From: Mycobacterium europaeum
GTDB lineage: Bacteria > Actinomycetota > Actinomycetes > Mycobacteriales > Mycobacteriaceae
Assembly (NCBI RefSeq): GCF_002102155.1
Contig: NZ_LQOU01000025.1
Span: 186,001-250,000, forward strand
Direction of reading: 5' to 3'
DNA length: 64,000 nucleotides
A model generated the notes under the pieces. The model was not told the DNA's origin. It saw only the letters and a list, made by a program, of their open reading frames with translations, and searched no databases. Each line of letters opens with the position of its first letter. Position 1 is the stretch's first letter. Shown here in pieces: positions 1 through 8,291 of this stretch. The translations under genes were made by a program, and so were the position numbers.

Positions 1-21
1 CGCAGAAAACTCGGTAAGTAG
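1..21 (+). CDS. 3' end of small ribosomal protein bS22 (Rv0500B orthologue), partial
   Basis: The first seven codons read R-R-K-L-G-K-stop. This is the C-terminus of the 33-residue, Lys/Arg-rich mycobacterial protein bS22 (Rv0500B), a small basic subunit of the 30S ribosome. Only the tail lies in the window. The identification rests on the exact tail plus synteny, because galE2 follows directly as in M. tuberculosis. The fragment is very short, so it is strong by context and weak by sequence alone. Confidence 0.75.
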   Translation, partial: RRKLGK

Positions 22-61
22 GGCCCAGCCGCGGCGTAGTGCTGCGGTCTCTCCCGGTCGA

Positions 62-67
62 TAGGCT
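62..67 (+). promoter_or_regulatory. Predicted -10 element (TAGGCT) for a leaderless galE2 transcript
   Basis: TAGGCT fits the mycobacterial SigA -10 pattern TANNNT and lies 6 nt before the GTG start of galE2. There is no Shine-Dalgarno-like sequence in between. This spacing is typical of leaderless mycobacterial mRNAs. No convincing -35 box is visible. Inference from spacing only. Confidence 0.35.
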
Positions 68-73
68 GTTTGG

Positions 74-1201
74 GTGGATCAGTCGAGTGGGGAAGGCGCC
101 GGAACCGGCGACACCGCGAGCAACACGGTGCATTACCCCAAGGTTGTGCTGGTTACCGGTGCGTGCCGGTTCCTGGGTGGCTACCTGACCGCGCGGCTCG
201 TGCAGAACCCGATGATCACAGGGGTCATCGCGGTGGACGCGATCGCGCCCAGCAAGGACATGTTGCGCCGGATGGGCCGCGCCGAGTTCGTTCGTGCCGA
301 CATCCGCAATCCCTTCATAGCCAAGGTGATTCGCAACGGCGACGTCGACACGGTGGTGCATGCGGCGGCAGCGTCGTACGCGCCGCGGTCCGGGGGCACC
401 GCGGCGCTCAAGGAAATCAACGTGATGGGCGCGATGCAGCTGTTCGCGGCCTGCCAGAAGGCGCCCTCGGTGCGCCGCGTCGTGCTGAAGTCGACGTCTG
501 AGGTGTACGGGTCCAGCGCGCACGATCCGGTGATGTTCACCGAGGACAGCACCAGCCGCCGTCCGCTGCGCGGGGGTTTCGCCAAGGACAGCCTCGACAT
601 CGAGACCTACGCGCGCGGTCTGGGGCGGCGCAGGCCCGATATCGCCGTGACAATCCTGCGGCTGGCGAACATGATCGGGCCGGCGATGGATACCACGCTC
701 TCGCGGTATCTGGCCGGGCCGTTGGTGCCCACGATGTTCGGCCGCGACGCGCGACTGCAGTTGCTGCACGAGCAGGATGCGCTGGGTGCGCTGGAGCGCG
801 CGGCGATGGCCGGCAAGGCCGGCACCTTCAACATCGGGGCCGACGGGATCATCATGTTGTCGCAGGCGATTCGTCGCGCCGGCCGGATTCCATTGCCGGT
901 GCCAGGGTTTGGCGTCTGGGCGCTGGATTCACTGAGGCGGGCCAATCGCTACAACGAGATCAGCCGCGATCAGTTTGCCTACCTGAGTTACGGCCGGGTC
1001 ATGGACACCACGCGGATGCGCTCGGAGCTCGGCTACCAGCCGAAATGGACGACGGCCGAGGCCTTCGACGACTACGTTCGCGGCCGCGGCATGACTCCCA
1101 TTATCGACCCGCATCGGGTACGCTCCCTGGAGGGTCGCGCCATCTCTTTAGCTCAGCGCTGGGGTAGCCGAAATCCAGTTACGTGGGGTGGGGTCAGGTA
1201 G
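74..1201 (+). CDS. galE2: NAD(P)-dependent epimerase/dehydratase-like protein (Rv0501, GalE2)
   Basis: A 375-residue extended-SDR protein orthologous to Rv0501. The N-terminal Rossmann fold starts near residue 25 (VLVTGACRFLGG) and is followed by HAAAASYAP and STSEVYGSS, as in UDP-sugar epimerases. Two hallmark positions are atypical. The dinucleotide-binding loop has Arg where the middle Gly of GxxGxxG is expected, and the usual catalytic YxxxK is replaced by a segment with Phe (GFAKDSLDIE). Both changes are, from memory, shared with the Mtb protein, so they are lineage features rather than decay. UDP-galactose epimerase activity should not be assumed; a nucleotide-sugar or envelope role is inference. 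The GTG at 74 was chosen for the -10-like hexamer just upstream. The acyltransferase gene follows within a few bases. Confidence 0.85.
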   Translation: MDQSSGEGAGTGDTASNTVHYPKVVLVTGACRFLGGYLTARLVQNPMITGVIAVDAIAPSKDMLRRMGRAEFVRADIRNPFIAKVIRNGDVDTVVHAAAASYAPRSGGTAALKEINVMGAMQLFAACQKAPSVRRVVLKSTSEVYGSSAHDPVMFTEDSTSRRPLRGGFAKDSLDIETYARGLGRRRPDIAVTILRLANMIGPAMDTTLSRYLAGPLVPTMFGRDARLQLLHEQDALGALERAAMAGKAGTFNIGADGIIMLSQAIRRAGRIPLPVPGFGVWALDSLRRANRYNEISRDQFAYLSYGRVMDTTRMRSELGYQPKWTTAEAFDDYVRGRGMTPIIDPHRVRSLEGRAISLAQRWGSRNPVTWGGVR

Positions 1202-1206
1202 GTATC

Positions 1207-2268
1207 GTGGCGGGTGAGAACAGAGCGAATGTTATTCCACTGCACACGAATCGGGGGCGGGTAGCGGCACGTCGGAGAGCCGACCAGCGCGCGGAGTCAT
1301 CTCGCCAGCATCCGTCCTCGCTCTCGGATCCCCACGGCCGGGGGTCCGCCGAACAAATCGCCGCCGTCGTCCGCGAGATCGATGAGCACCGTCGCGCCGC
1401 CGCGGGGTCGTCGGAGGTGCCGCTCAACGAACTGGCTCAACGCGTCGCCGCGGTAGCCGGGTTCCTGCGCCAGCGGATCACCGGCGACTACGCCGTCGAC
1501 GAGTTCGGCTTCGATCCGCACTTCAACAGCGCCATCGTCCGGCCCCTGCTCCGGTTCTTCTTCCGGTCCTGGTTCCGGGTGGAGGTCAGCGGTGTGGAGA
1601 ACCTGCCCGGCGACGGGCCCGCGTTGGTGGTCGCCAATCACGCCGGGGTGCTGCCCTTCGACGGGCTGATGCTGTCGGTGGCGGTGCACGATGAGCATCC
1701 CGCCCACCGCGACCTGCGGTTGCTGGCCGCCGACATGGTGTTCGACCTGCCCGTCGTGGGCGAAGCCGCCCGCAAGGCGGGCCACACGATGGCCTGCACG
1801 GCGGACGCGCACCGGCTGCTCGCCGCCGGCGAGCTGACCGCCGTGTTCCCGGAGGGCTACAAGGGTTTGGGCAAGCGCTTCGAGGACCGCTACCGGCTGC
1901 AGCGATTCGGCCGCGGCGGCTTCGTGACGGCGGCGCTGCGCACGAAGGCGCCCATCATCCCGTGCTCGATCATCGGTTCGGAAGAGATCTACCCGATGCT
2001 CACCGACGTGAAGCTGCTGGCCCGCCTGTTCGGCCTGCCCTACTTCCCGATCACGCCGCTCTTCCCGCTGGCCGGTCCCGCGGGTCTGGTGCCGCTGCCG
2101 TCGAAGTGGCGCATCGCCTTCGGTGAGCCGATCTACACCAACGACTACGCCGCTTCCGACGCGGAGGACCCGATGGTCACCTTCGAGCTGACCGACCAGG
2201 TCCGCGAGACCATCCAGCAGACGCTGTACCGGTTGCTCGCGGGCCGTCGCAACATCTTCTTCGGCTGA
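1207..2268 (+). CDS. Glycerolipid-type acyltransferase (Rv0502 orthologue, PlsC/LPLAT family)
   Basis: A 353-residue protein of the lysophospholipid/1-acylglycerol-3-phosphate acyltransferase superfamily. It probably moves an acyl group from acyl-CoA or acyl-ACP to a lipid acceptor at the inner membrane face. The first ~100 residues are polar and basic. The acyltransferase core then shows a hydrophobic Arg/Phe-rich entry segment, the His-Asp block NHAGVLPFDG and the FPEGYKG motif that replaces the common FPEGTRS. The His-to-Asp spacing is HX6D rather than the textbook HX4D. The GTG at 1207 is preferred because AGGTAGG precedes it; an in-frame GTG at 1183 would overlap galE2. The acceptor substrate is unknown. 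A strong hairpin follows the stop codon. Confidence 0.85.
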   Translation: MAGENRANVIPLHTNRGRVAARRRADQRAESSRQHPSSLSDPHGRGSAEQIAAVVREIDEHRRAAAGSSEVPLNELAQRVAAVAGFLRQRITGDYAVDEFGFDPHFNSAIVRPLLRFFFRSWFRVEVSGVENLPGDGPALVVANHAGVLPFDGLMLSVAVHDEHPAHRDLRLLAADMVFDLPVVGEAARKAGHTMACTADAHRLLAAGELTAVFPEGYKGLGKRFEDRYRLQRFGRGGFVTAALRTKAPIIPCSIIGSEEIYPMLTDVKLLARLFGLPYFPITPLFPLAGPAGLVPLPSKWRIAFGEPIYTNDYAASDAEDPMVTFELTDQVRETIQQTLYRLLAGRRNIFFG

Positions 2269-2305
2269 AGCTCGCGTCGCTTTTCCTGATCGTTCGTTGA
2301 CGCGA

Positions 2306-2339
2306 AAACGCCCCGGAGCCAACGGCTTCCGGGGCGTTT
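2306..2339. terminator. Bidirectional hairpin terminator between convergent genes
   Basis: Perfect 12-bp inverted repeat: AAACGCCCCGGA at 2306-2317 pairs with TCCGGGGCGTTT at 2328-2339, with a 10-nt loop. The stem ends in A-tracts/T-tracts on both strands. It lies between the stop of the plus-strand acyltransferase and the stop of minus-strand cmaA2, so it can serve both. Confidence 0.8.
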
Positions 2340-2349
2340 CTCGGGTGAC

Positions 2350-3276
2350 TTACTTGACCAGCGTGAACTGGCAGACGTTGGTGTAACCGTCCCGGAACAG
2401 GTCCGAGCAGCCCCGCAGGTACTTCAGGTAGATGTCGTAGGTCTCCTGCCCCTTGAGGGCGATCGCCTCGTCCTTATGCGCCTCGAGCGCATCCCCCCAG
2501 GCGGTCAACGTCGGAACGTAGTTCTTACCGATGAAGTGGTGGCGCTCGATCTTGAAACCTGCGTCGGTCGCGTACTTGTCGACCAGGTCGACCTGGGGCA
2601 ACTTTCCGCCCGGGTAGATCTCTTTCAAGATGAAGCTGATGAACCGCAGCAGGGTCATGTTCACCTGCAAACCCATCGCCTTGCCCTCTTCGGCGGAGGG
2701 CACCACGATCGAGTGCAGCAGCATGCGGCCGTCGTCGGGCAGCAAGTCGTAGTACTTCTTGAAGAAGGTGGCGTACCGCTCGTACCCGGCGTCGCCCGCA
2801 CCGTCGGCGAAGTGCTCGAATGCGCCCAGCGACACGATGCGGTCGATCGGTTCGTCGGGGAATTCCTCCCAGCCCTGGATCCGCACCTCTTTGCGGCGGG
2901 GGCTGTCCATCTTGTCGAACTCGGCCACACAGTGGGCGTACTGGTTCTCGCTGAGCGTCAGCCCGATGACGTTGACGTCGTATTCCGCGACGGCGTGCCG
3001 CATGGTCGAGCCCCACCCGGAGCCGATGTCGAGCAGGGTCATGCCGGGCTCGAGGTTGAGCTTGTCCAGCGCGAGCTTGCGCTTGGCGTACTGCGCCTCT
3101 TCCAGCGTCTTGGTGAGGTTGTTGGGATCCGGATTCTCGTCGAAATAGCCGCAGCTATAGGTCATCGACGGGTCGAGCCAGAGCTTGAAGAACTCGTTCG
3201 ACTTGTCGTAATGGGATCGGACCGCCTCGACCGGCGGCTTCAGCTGCGTGCTACCCGTTTCCCCCTGTGAAGTCAT
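2350..3276 (-). CDS. cmaA2: Mycolic acid cyclopropane synthase CmaA2-like (Rv0503c)
   Basis: A 308-residue SAM-dependent methyltransferase closely matching Mtb CmaA2, which makes trans-cyclopropane rings on oxygenated mycolates. Bicarbonate-site residues of the family are present: Cys in TYSC (residue 42), Glu in GAFEHF, His in LLHS and Tyr in NYVPTL. Two oddities stand out. The SAM-binding motif I reads DIGSGWG, with Ser86 where mycolate cyclopropane synthases normally have Cys. Also, about six extra residues lie between the TYSC block and TLEEAQ. The ATG at 3276 gives the family N-terminus MTSQ and the expected length; a longer in-frame extension to 3402 overlaps hadD and is not credible. 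The start lies 10 nt after the hadD stop, so the two are probably co-transcribed from serB1. Confidence 0.9.
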   Translation of the reverse strand: MTSQGETGSTQLKPPVEAVRSHYDKSNEFFKLWLDPSMTYSCGYFDENPDPNNLTKTLEEAQYAKRKLALDKLNLEPGMTLLDIGSGWGSTMRHAVAEYDVNVIGLTLSENQYAHCVAEFDKMDSPRRKEVRIQGWEEFPDEPIDRIVSLGAFEHFADGAGDAGYERYATFFKKYYDLLPDDGRMLLHSIVVPSAEEGKAMGLQVNMTLLRFISFILKEIYPGGKLPQVDLVDKYATDAGFKIERHHFIGKNYVPTLTAWGDALEAHKDEAIALKGQETYDIYLKYLRGCSDLFRDGYTNVCQFTLVK

Positions 3277-3286
3277 TGATTGGACC

Positions 3287-3796
3287 CTACTTTCCTGCAG
3301 ATATCGATGCAATCGCGGCCACTGTTGCCTCAGTGTCAGCTTCGGTTGACGCTTCCCCCAGCATCGTGACGACGCTGGTGATAAGCGGGTTCCCATCGAC
3401 ATCGGTCACTTCGCTGCGGATCTCAGCGAGCACGGTGCCATGGGATTGGATCACCGAGTCGAGATAGGTGTCGAAGTACAGCTTATCGCCGGCGACGATC
3501 GGCCGGTGAAATTTAAATTTCTGGTCGCGGTGGATCACCCGCGCGATGTTGATCGGGATGCTGAACTTGGTGAAGATCTCCAACTGGACGCGCCGTCCGG
3601 CGATGGCGAGGAACGTCAGCGGAGCCACCAACGAGTCGTACCCGGCGGCCGCGGCGGCCTCCTCGCTGAAGTGCGTCGGATGGTCGTCCTTGATGGCGAG
3701 CGCGAACTCCCGGATTTTTTCGCGCCCGACAAGGAAGTGGTCCGGGGCCCGGTAGTGGCTGCCGATGAGTCCTTCGGCTTCTTTGGGGGTCGTCAT
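3287..3796 (-). CDS. hadD: MaoC-like (3R)-hydroxyacyl-ACP dehydratase HadD (Rv0504c)
   Basis: A 169-residue single hot-dog-fold protein of the FAS1-like/MaoC dehydratase N-terminal family and orthologue of Rv0504c, described as HadD, an FAS-II dehydratase involved in late mycolate elongation. The visible family features are the N-terminal [15 protein letters not shown] segment and a mid-protein block [16 protein letters not shown] typical of HadA/HadC-like subunits. The catalytic hydratase-2 motif with Asp and His is not obvious, as expected for a subunit that pairs with another hot-dog chain. It sits 45 nt after serB1 and 10 nt before cmaA2, which fits shared use in mycolate synthesis. Confidence 0.8.
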   Translation of the reverse strand: MTTPKEAEGLIGSHYRAPDHFLVGREKIREFALAIKDDHPTHFSEEAAAAAGYDSLVAPLTFLAIAGRRVQLEIFTKFSIPINIARVIHRDQKFKFHRPIVAGDKLYFDTYLDSVIQSHGTVLAEIRSEVTDVDGNPLITSVVTMLGEASTEADTEATVAAIASISAGK

Positions 3797-3841
3797 GCCG
3801 CTGTTGCTCTCCGCTCGAATAGGTCTCAGCGGCGCAGCCTA

Positions 3842-4753
3842 TCAGCGGGATTGCCGCCGGGATGCCACCGCGGCCAGTGCCCCGCCGGCCGCCCCCAGCG
3901 CCAGCGCCGACGGCACACCGATCCTGGCGGCCTTGCGGGCGGTGCGGAAGTCGCGGATCTCCCAGCCGCGTTGGCGGGCCAGGGTGCGCAGCCGGGCGTC
4001 GGGATTGATGGCGACGGCGGTGCCCACCAGCGACAGCATGGGCACGTCGTTGAAGCTGTCGGAGTACGCGGTGCAACGTTTGAGTTTGAGGCCCTCCCGG
4101 ATCGCCAGCGAACGCACCGCATGCGCCTTTCCCGTGCCGTGCAGGATATCGCCGACGAGCCGCCCGGTGAACACGCCGTCGACCGACTCGGCGACGGTGC
4201 CCAGGGCGCCGGTCAGGCCGAGCCGCCGCGCGATGGTGGCCGCGAGTTCGTAAGGCGTGGCGGTGATTAACCACACCTGCTGGCCCGCGTCGAGGTGCAT
4301 CTGCGTCAGTTCCCGGGTGCCCGGCCAGATCTTGTCGGCGATGATCTCGTCGTAGATCTCCTCGCCCAGGGCCACCAGCTGGTCGACCGATCGGCCCTCG
4401 ATGAAGGCGAGCGCTTTGCGTCGGCCGGCCGCGACGTCGTTGCTGTTCTCCTTGCCGAGGATCTGGAACTTGGCCTGGGCGTAGATGAAGCCGATCACGT
4501 CGCGGTAGGTGAAGTAGTTGCGGGCCGCGAGGCCGCGGCCGAAATGCACCGCCGAGGAGCCCTGCACCAGAGTGTTGTCGACGTCGAAGAAGGCGGCCGC
4601 GGTCAGGTCGATCGGCGGCTGGGGGCGGTCCTCGTCGACCGCGGCCTGTTCGGCCTGCAGGCCTTCCAGCGCGCGGGCGGCGCTGGCGTCGGCGGCCAGC
4701 GACTCCAAGTCAACGCGACCGACGTCTCCGTTGCCCGGGTCAGAGGAAGTCAT
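3842..4753 (-). CDS. serB1: HAD-family (IB) phosphatase SerB1-like (Rv0505c)
   Basis: A 303-residue HAD-superfamily subclass IB hydrolase. Motif I is [10 protein letters not shown] near residue 60 (DxDxT type), motif II is in the LITATP segment, and motif III/IV reads [11 protein letters not shown]. It is annotated in Mtb as a phosphoserine phosphatase, but the wider family also acts on phosphatidyl or other phosphomonoester substrates. The last ~25 residues are an Ala/Gly-rich hydrophobic stretch followed by Arg residues and could be a membrane anchor, which argues for a lipid-linked substrate. The ATG at 4753 is chosen because a perfect AGGAGG lies 7 nt upstream; the reading frame is open far beyond it. 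First gene of the serB1-hadD-cmaA2 run. Confidence 0.85.
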   Translation of the reverse strand: MTSSDPGNGDVGRVDLESLAADASAARALEGLQAEQAAVDEDRPQPPIDLTAAAFFDVDNTLVQGSSAVHFGRGLAARNYFTYRDVIGFIYAQAKFQILGKENSNDVAAGRRKALAFIEGRSVDQLVALGEEIYDEIIADKIWPGTRELTQMHLDAGQQVWLITATPYELAATIARRLGLTGALGTVAESVDGVFTGRLVGDILHGTGKAHAVRSLAIREGLKLKRCTAYSDSFNDVPMLSLVGTAVAINPDARLRTLARQRGWEIRDFRTARKAARIGVPSALALGAAGGALAAVASRRQSR

Positions 4754-4856
4754 CGCCAAACCTCCTAGATCGCTGTGTTGCCTGGCGACCCGGTGGGTCC
4801 CGGTGTCCAACCCTATCCGGCGGGGGCGGGGGAGGGCTGACGTATCCCTTGCCGTC

Positions 4857-4911
4857 GGGTGTGAAGCTAGCCGCACACTCGCCGAGCGTGAAGTTAGCTT
4901 CACGCTCGGCG
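4857..4911. repeat. Tandem palindromes of a GAGCGTGAA-type intergenic repeat
   Basis: The second unit is a 14-bp perfect inverted repeat (4880-4893 with 4898-4911; core GAGCGTGAAG) with a 4-nt loop. The first unit (about 4857-4882) is an imperfect relative with arms GTGTG and CACAC around GAAGCTAGC. The same palindrome recurs twice at 51758-51813. It lies between the end of the toxin module and serB1 and may act as a terminator for the minus-strand toxin operon. Confidence 0.75.
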
Positions 4912-4988
4912 GACTGGGTGGTCTTGATCGCTGAGTCCTTGCGACTTTGACGGTGAACCATTCCGCCGGGGGATCTTTTCTCTCCTGT

Positions 4989-5681
4989 CTAATTGGAAGT
5001 CTGACTTTCACCAAATCCGGCCATCGAAGTGATGCTTCCAGGCATGCCGTCGAGTAGTGCTGCAGTTAGCTCTCTGAATGACAAACCGAGGACCTCCATC
5101 CTCGGTTCTTCCGAAGGGAACGTATATGCAAACGAGTCAGGATCACTCTTGAGCGTGTAACGCTTGAGATACCGTTCGACCGACTCCTTATCGAGGGTGG
5201 GCATCGCTCTACACAATAAGTCTATTATGTCGGGCCCCGCCGGGCTGACTTCGAATTGGTTGTTGAGGCCCCGATCGTCCCATTGAATGAATAGCGTCTT
5301 CAGCCGAAGGTCGCTGCGAAGGCTGTCTCCCATCCGCAAGATCACGTATTTTCCCGCATCAATAAAACGCGAAAATATTGCGGTGATTTCTTCGGATCGT
5401 TGGCCGACACGCTCGTGCTTCAAAGACCGTAACACGCGGAAGTGGCCTCCAGGCATCGGCGCGATAACCCAGGCAGCCCAATCGCCAAATGCGCCCCATT
5501 GGGGCCATTCTTTTATCTTGTCCCAATAATCTGAACGAAGGTACAAACGGCCCTCATGCCAGTCGGGCTCTTCATATGTGCCTCTGCCGTCTGAGTTCGC
5601 AAGCCTGCGCCAGAGGTCGTAATAGAATGCTACTTCTGTGAACTCTTCGGAAGCGGCCGTGCCGCCGAATTGCGTATTCAT
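4989..5681 (-). CDS. Putative immunity protein for the CpnT-like toxin
   Basis: A 230-residue soluble protein without signal peptide or membrane segment. It is rich in Trp, Asp, Glu and Arg, and I do not recognise its family. Position argues for immunity: it starts 26 nt after the stop of the TNT-domain toxin, on the same strand, with GAGGAGG 11 nt before the ATG, which mirrors the Mtb order esxF-esxE-cpnT-ift. As I remember it, the Mtb immunity factor Rv3902c is 176 residues with a different sequence, so this looks like a non-homologous or strongly diverged partner. GC content is far below that of the flanking genes. Neutralisation of the toxin's NAD+-degrading activity is inference from context only. 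Confidence 0.6.
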   Translation of the reverse strand: MNTQFGGTAASEEFTEVAFYYDLWRRLANSDGRGTYEEPDWHEGRLYLRSDYWDKIKEWPQWGAFGDWAAWVIAPMPGGHFRVLRSLKHERVGQRSEEITAIFSRFIDAGKYVILRMGDSLRSDLRLKTLFIQWDDRGLNNQFEVSPAGPDIIDLLCRAMPTLDKESVERYLKRYTLKSDPDSFAYTFPSEEPRMEVLGLSFRELTAALLDGMPGSITSMAGFGESQTSN

Positions 5682-5707
5682 TAGGGGAGGTTCCTCCTCG
5701 TGGCAGC

Positions 5708-8287
5708 CTACGGTCGGCGCAGATAGCCGTCTTCAAGCAAGGTATCAATCAGCACGGTTATTTTATTCTTAGTGTCATAGACTACCCACTGGATCCCTCC
5801 GCCGGGCTGACCGAATGCCTCCGCGACATTTCCGTACCTGACCTCCCAGTCTGCGGGCAATTCCTTGCCGGTGCCCTGGAATCGATTGTAATCTCCCGAT
5901 GAGCCTGGGGCTAGGCCGCGCTCGGGATAACTGTCGCCGACCGCTCCCATAAAATCCCCTCTTTGGTTGCTGACCTCTCCGATTCTATCCAACCAGACGT
6001 GCTCTGGAATGCTTCGGGCTGTTTCCCATTTTCCATCAGAAAAGCCATTTTCCAGCGGCCACTTCCAAGTCCCTTCTGCGTGGTTCCAGAAGTTGTCCAA
6101 AATCTCCTGGGCGGTCATTCCCGAATAGGGGCTCTGCAGCGCAGATTCAGCAAGATCCCGCGGACAGCCGTGGTCTATCAGATCCTGCACGAGCCTTTCC
6201 GGCGATTCGGCACGCGTTAGCTGGGCTTGTCGCCAAGGCGGCAAATCCGATGGTGTCGTATGCGGTAGATGGCCATCGGCCGGATCGTCCGAGGGTGTGC
6301 CGTCGTGCGGCCCGTGGCTGTCGCCATCATGCGGTCCACCACTTTCGACGGGCTGGTGTGGCGGGGTGTTGTCACCGGGCGTATGCGGCGGGCCTTCACC
6401 GGGCTGATGCAGCGGGCCACCGTCGTGAGGCAGCTGAGACTCGGGCGGGTGGAGGCCCGGTTGCTGGCCGTGGGGCATTTCTCCCAGGCCTGGAGGTGCT
6501 TCGGTGGGCGCTCCGCCCATGGGCACCGAAGGCGGCGTCGGCAGGTGCGGCTCCGGTAGCGATGGCAGACCCGCGCTGGGAGATGCGGCGGCCGGTTCGC
6601 CGCCGGGAGAAGGCGGCGCGTGGGCCGGCGCCGGCTCGCCCGGCTTCGGGTGGGGTAACTGTTCGGCTGGCGCGGGCACCGCCGGCTTGCCGGCCGGCTC
6701 GGGTGGCGCGGCGGCCGGTTTGGGCGGCTCACCGGCGGGGGGCTTCTCGCCGACCGGTGGCTTCGACTCCGTCGGGCTGTGGGGAAGGGGGCCGTCAGAG
6801 GGCCCGGGTGCGGGTTTGCCGGAGGCTGGCGGTGCGGGTTGGCCTGGTTCGGGTTTGCCCGACGGGGCGGGCGGTCCCGGTTCCGGCGGCTTGGGGGCGG
6901 CCGGGGGTGCTTCCGCCGGGGGCTTCACCGAGGGCGGTTTCGCGACCTCCGGCAACGGCGGCTTCGGCGCGTCTCTCACCACGTCGCCGACGCCGCGCCC
7001 CAGCTTGCCGAGTTTTGACAGCGGGCCGCCTGGCAGCGCCAGAGTCGCTACGTCGAAGAGGGTCTTCCCGAACGCCCCGTCGGGGTTTGAGCCCCATTCG
7101 TCCCAGTGGGTGACCTGCTTGCCGAGCGCCTTCCAGGACTCGGCGACGCCGGGTCCACCGTCGGGGCCCAAACCGACCAGAGGCGCCTCGCCGGCAACCA
7201 TGCCGACGACATCTTTGGCGTAACCCACCGGATCGGATTGGAGCCGGCTCGGGCTGAATTTCGCGACGTCCTCAAGAGAATCCCAGGCCTCCTCGCCGAG
7301 ACCTTTCAGAGACCGGCCCACGTGGTTGAGGACTCTGCCGACCGAGGTGCCGTGCAGGAAGTGGTCCCATTCTTTCCCCGCCCACCGGGCCATGCCTTCG
7401 GCCGCGTCGACGGCGGCCGTCATGGCGGCGTTGATCTGATCGCCCAGCGTCTCGGCTTCCTGGGCGAAGTTGTCGACCACCGTGCGGATGTCGTCGGCGA
7501 TCCTCTTGATCTCGTCTTCGTCTGCGTCGGTCAGCAGATCCCAGACCTCTTTGATCCCGGTCAGCGGATCGCAGATGCGCGACAACAAGTCCAGAATCGC
7601 CGCATGAACCTTGTCGACCTTGGCCGCGTAGCTGTTGAGCTGGGCGGCGACCGTTTGGCACTGGCGTGCGACGTTGAGGGTGGCCTCGGAGGCATCCGCC
7701 AACGCCTTGTTGATGGCAGCGCCTTCCGGGATCTGCTGGGCGCCAATGGCGGCCATCGCCCCGCCACCCGCCGCCGTCTCGGTGGCCATGAAATTAGCGC
7801 CCGCGGTTGCCCACGCCCCAGCGGCGGCTCGCAATTTCGCCGAATCGCCACTGGGCCAAATCATTCCGATGTATGGGGCCACCCATCCCCAGCCCGCAGG
7901 GGCGCCGCTGCCGGGGCCCACCGCCGACGGCGGCTTCGTGCCGACGGTCATGGGCGCGGTCACCTGCGGTGCGGGCAGACCCGCGGCTTGGCCCCTGACG
8001 TCCGACAACGCCTCGGCCAGCGCGTAGTTATGCGCCGACACTCGCACCCCGTCGCCGATGCTGCACAACCCGTTGCGTGCGCTGGCCATGGCGTCGACCA
8101 CCTTGGCCGCCGCGCCGTCATACGCGCGGCCCAGCGCCGCGCCCACCGGATCATCGCCGGCCATGCCCGCGCTGCTGGCCAGCTCCGCGGTCAAGCCCGA
8201 GATCACCGATCCCAGCGACTCGCCGGCGGACAGCACCGTGGCGCCGGCGCGATCTAGGACAGTCGGATCACACGCCAGCGGCGCCAT
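5708..8287 (-). CDS. cpnT: CpnT-like type VII-secreted channel/NAD+-glycohydrolase toxin
   Basis: An 859-residue three-part protein. Residues 1-430 match the Mtb CpnT N-terminal channel domain (start MAPLACDP; GWGWVAPYIGMIWP; CDPLTGIKEVW). Residues ~435-680 are a Pro-rich linker containing the CpnT signature GPLPHSPTESKPP. Residues ~680-742 are a helical lead-in, and ~743-859 a tuberculosis necrotizing toxin (TNT) domain ending in FGQPGGG and GYLRRP. TNT enzymes hydrolyse NAD+; Gln827 is the likely match of Mtb Gln822. A YxxxE-type secretion signal may be present at YALAE near residue 88. The start lies 4 nt after esxE. Codons for the last ~180 residues are markedly less GC-rich than the rest, suggesting an exchanged tip. 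It could be the genome's only cpnT or a second copy. Confidence 0.88.
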   Translation of the reverse strand: MAPLACDPTVLDRAGATVLSAGESLGSVISGLTAELASSAGMAGDDPVGAALGRAYDGAAAKVVDAMASARNGLCSIGDGVRVSAHNYALAEALSDVRGQAAGLPAPQVTAPMTVGTKPPSAVGPGSGAPAGWGWVAPYIGMIWPSGDSAKLRAAAGAWATAGANFMATETAAGGGAMAAIGAQQIPEGAAINKALADASEATLNVARQCQTVAAQLNSYAAKVDKVHAAILDLLSRICDPLTGIKEVWDLLTDADEDEIKRIADDIRTVVDNFAQEAETLGDQINAAMTAAVDAAEGMARWAGKEWDHFLHGTSVGRVLNHVGRSLKGLGEEAWDSLEDVAKFSPSRLQSDPVGYAKDVVGMVAGEAPLVGLGPDGGPGVAESWKALGKQVTHWDEWGSNPDGAFGKTLFDVATLALPGGPLSKLGKLGRGVGDVVRDAPKPPLPEVAKPPSVKPPAEAPPAAPKPPEPGPPAPSGKPEPGQPAPPASGKPAPGPSDGPLPHSPTESKPPVGEKPPAGEPPKPAAAPPEPAGKPAVPAPAEQLPHPKPGEPAPAHAPPSPGGEPAAASPSAGLPSLPEPHLPTPPSVPMGGAPTEAPPGLGEMPHGQQPGLHPPESQLPHDGGPLHQPGEGPPHTPGDNTPPHQPVESGGPHDGDSHGPHDGTPSDDPADGHLPHTTPSDLPPWRQAQLTRAESPERLVQDLIDHGCPRDLAESALQSPYSGMTAQEILDNFWNHAEGTWKWPLENGFSDGKWETARSIPEHVWLDRIGEVSNQRGDFMGAVGDSYPERGLAPGSSGDYNRFQGTGKELPADWEVRYGNVAEAFGQPGGGIQWVVYDTKNKITVLIDTLLEDGYLRRP

Positions 8288-8291
8288 CTGC

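Noticed and set aside
1297..2322. Long minus-strand open frame opposite the Rv0502-like acyltransferase
   Set aside because: High-GC shadow frame with Arg/Gly/Gln-rich product; it runs through the terminator, while the plus-strand gene has clear family motifs.
2476..3270. 264-codon plus-strand open frame opposite cmaA2
   Set aside because: No domain or SD; the minus strand encodes a conserved cyclopropane synthase.
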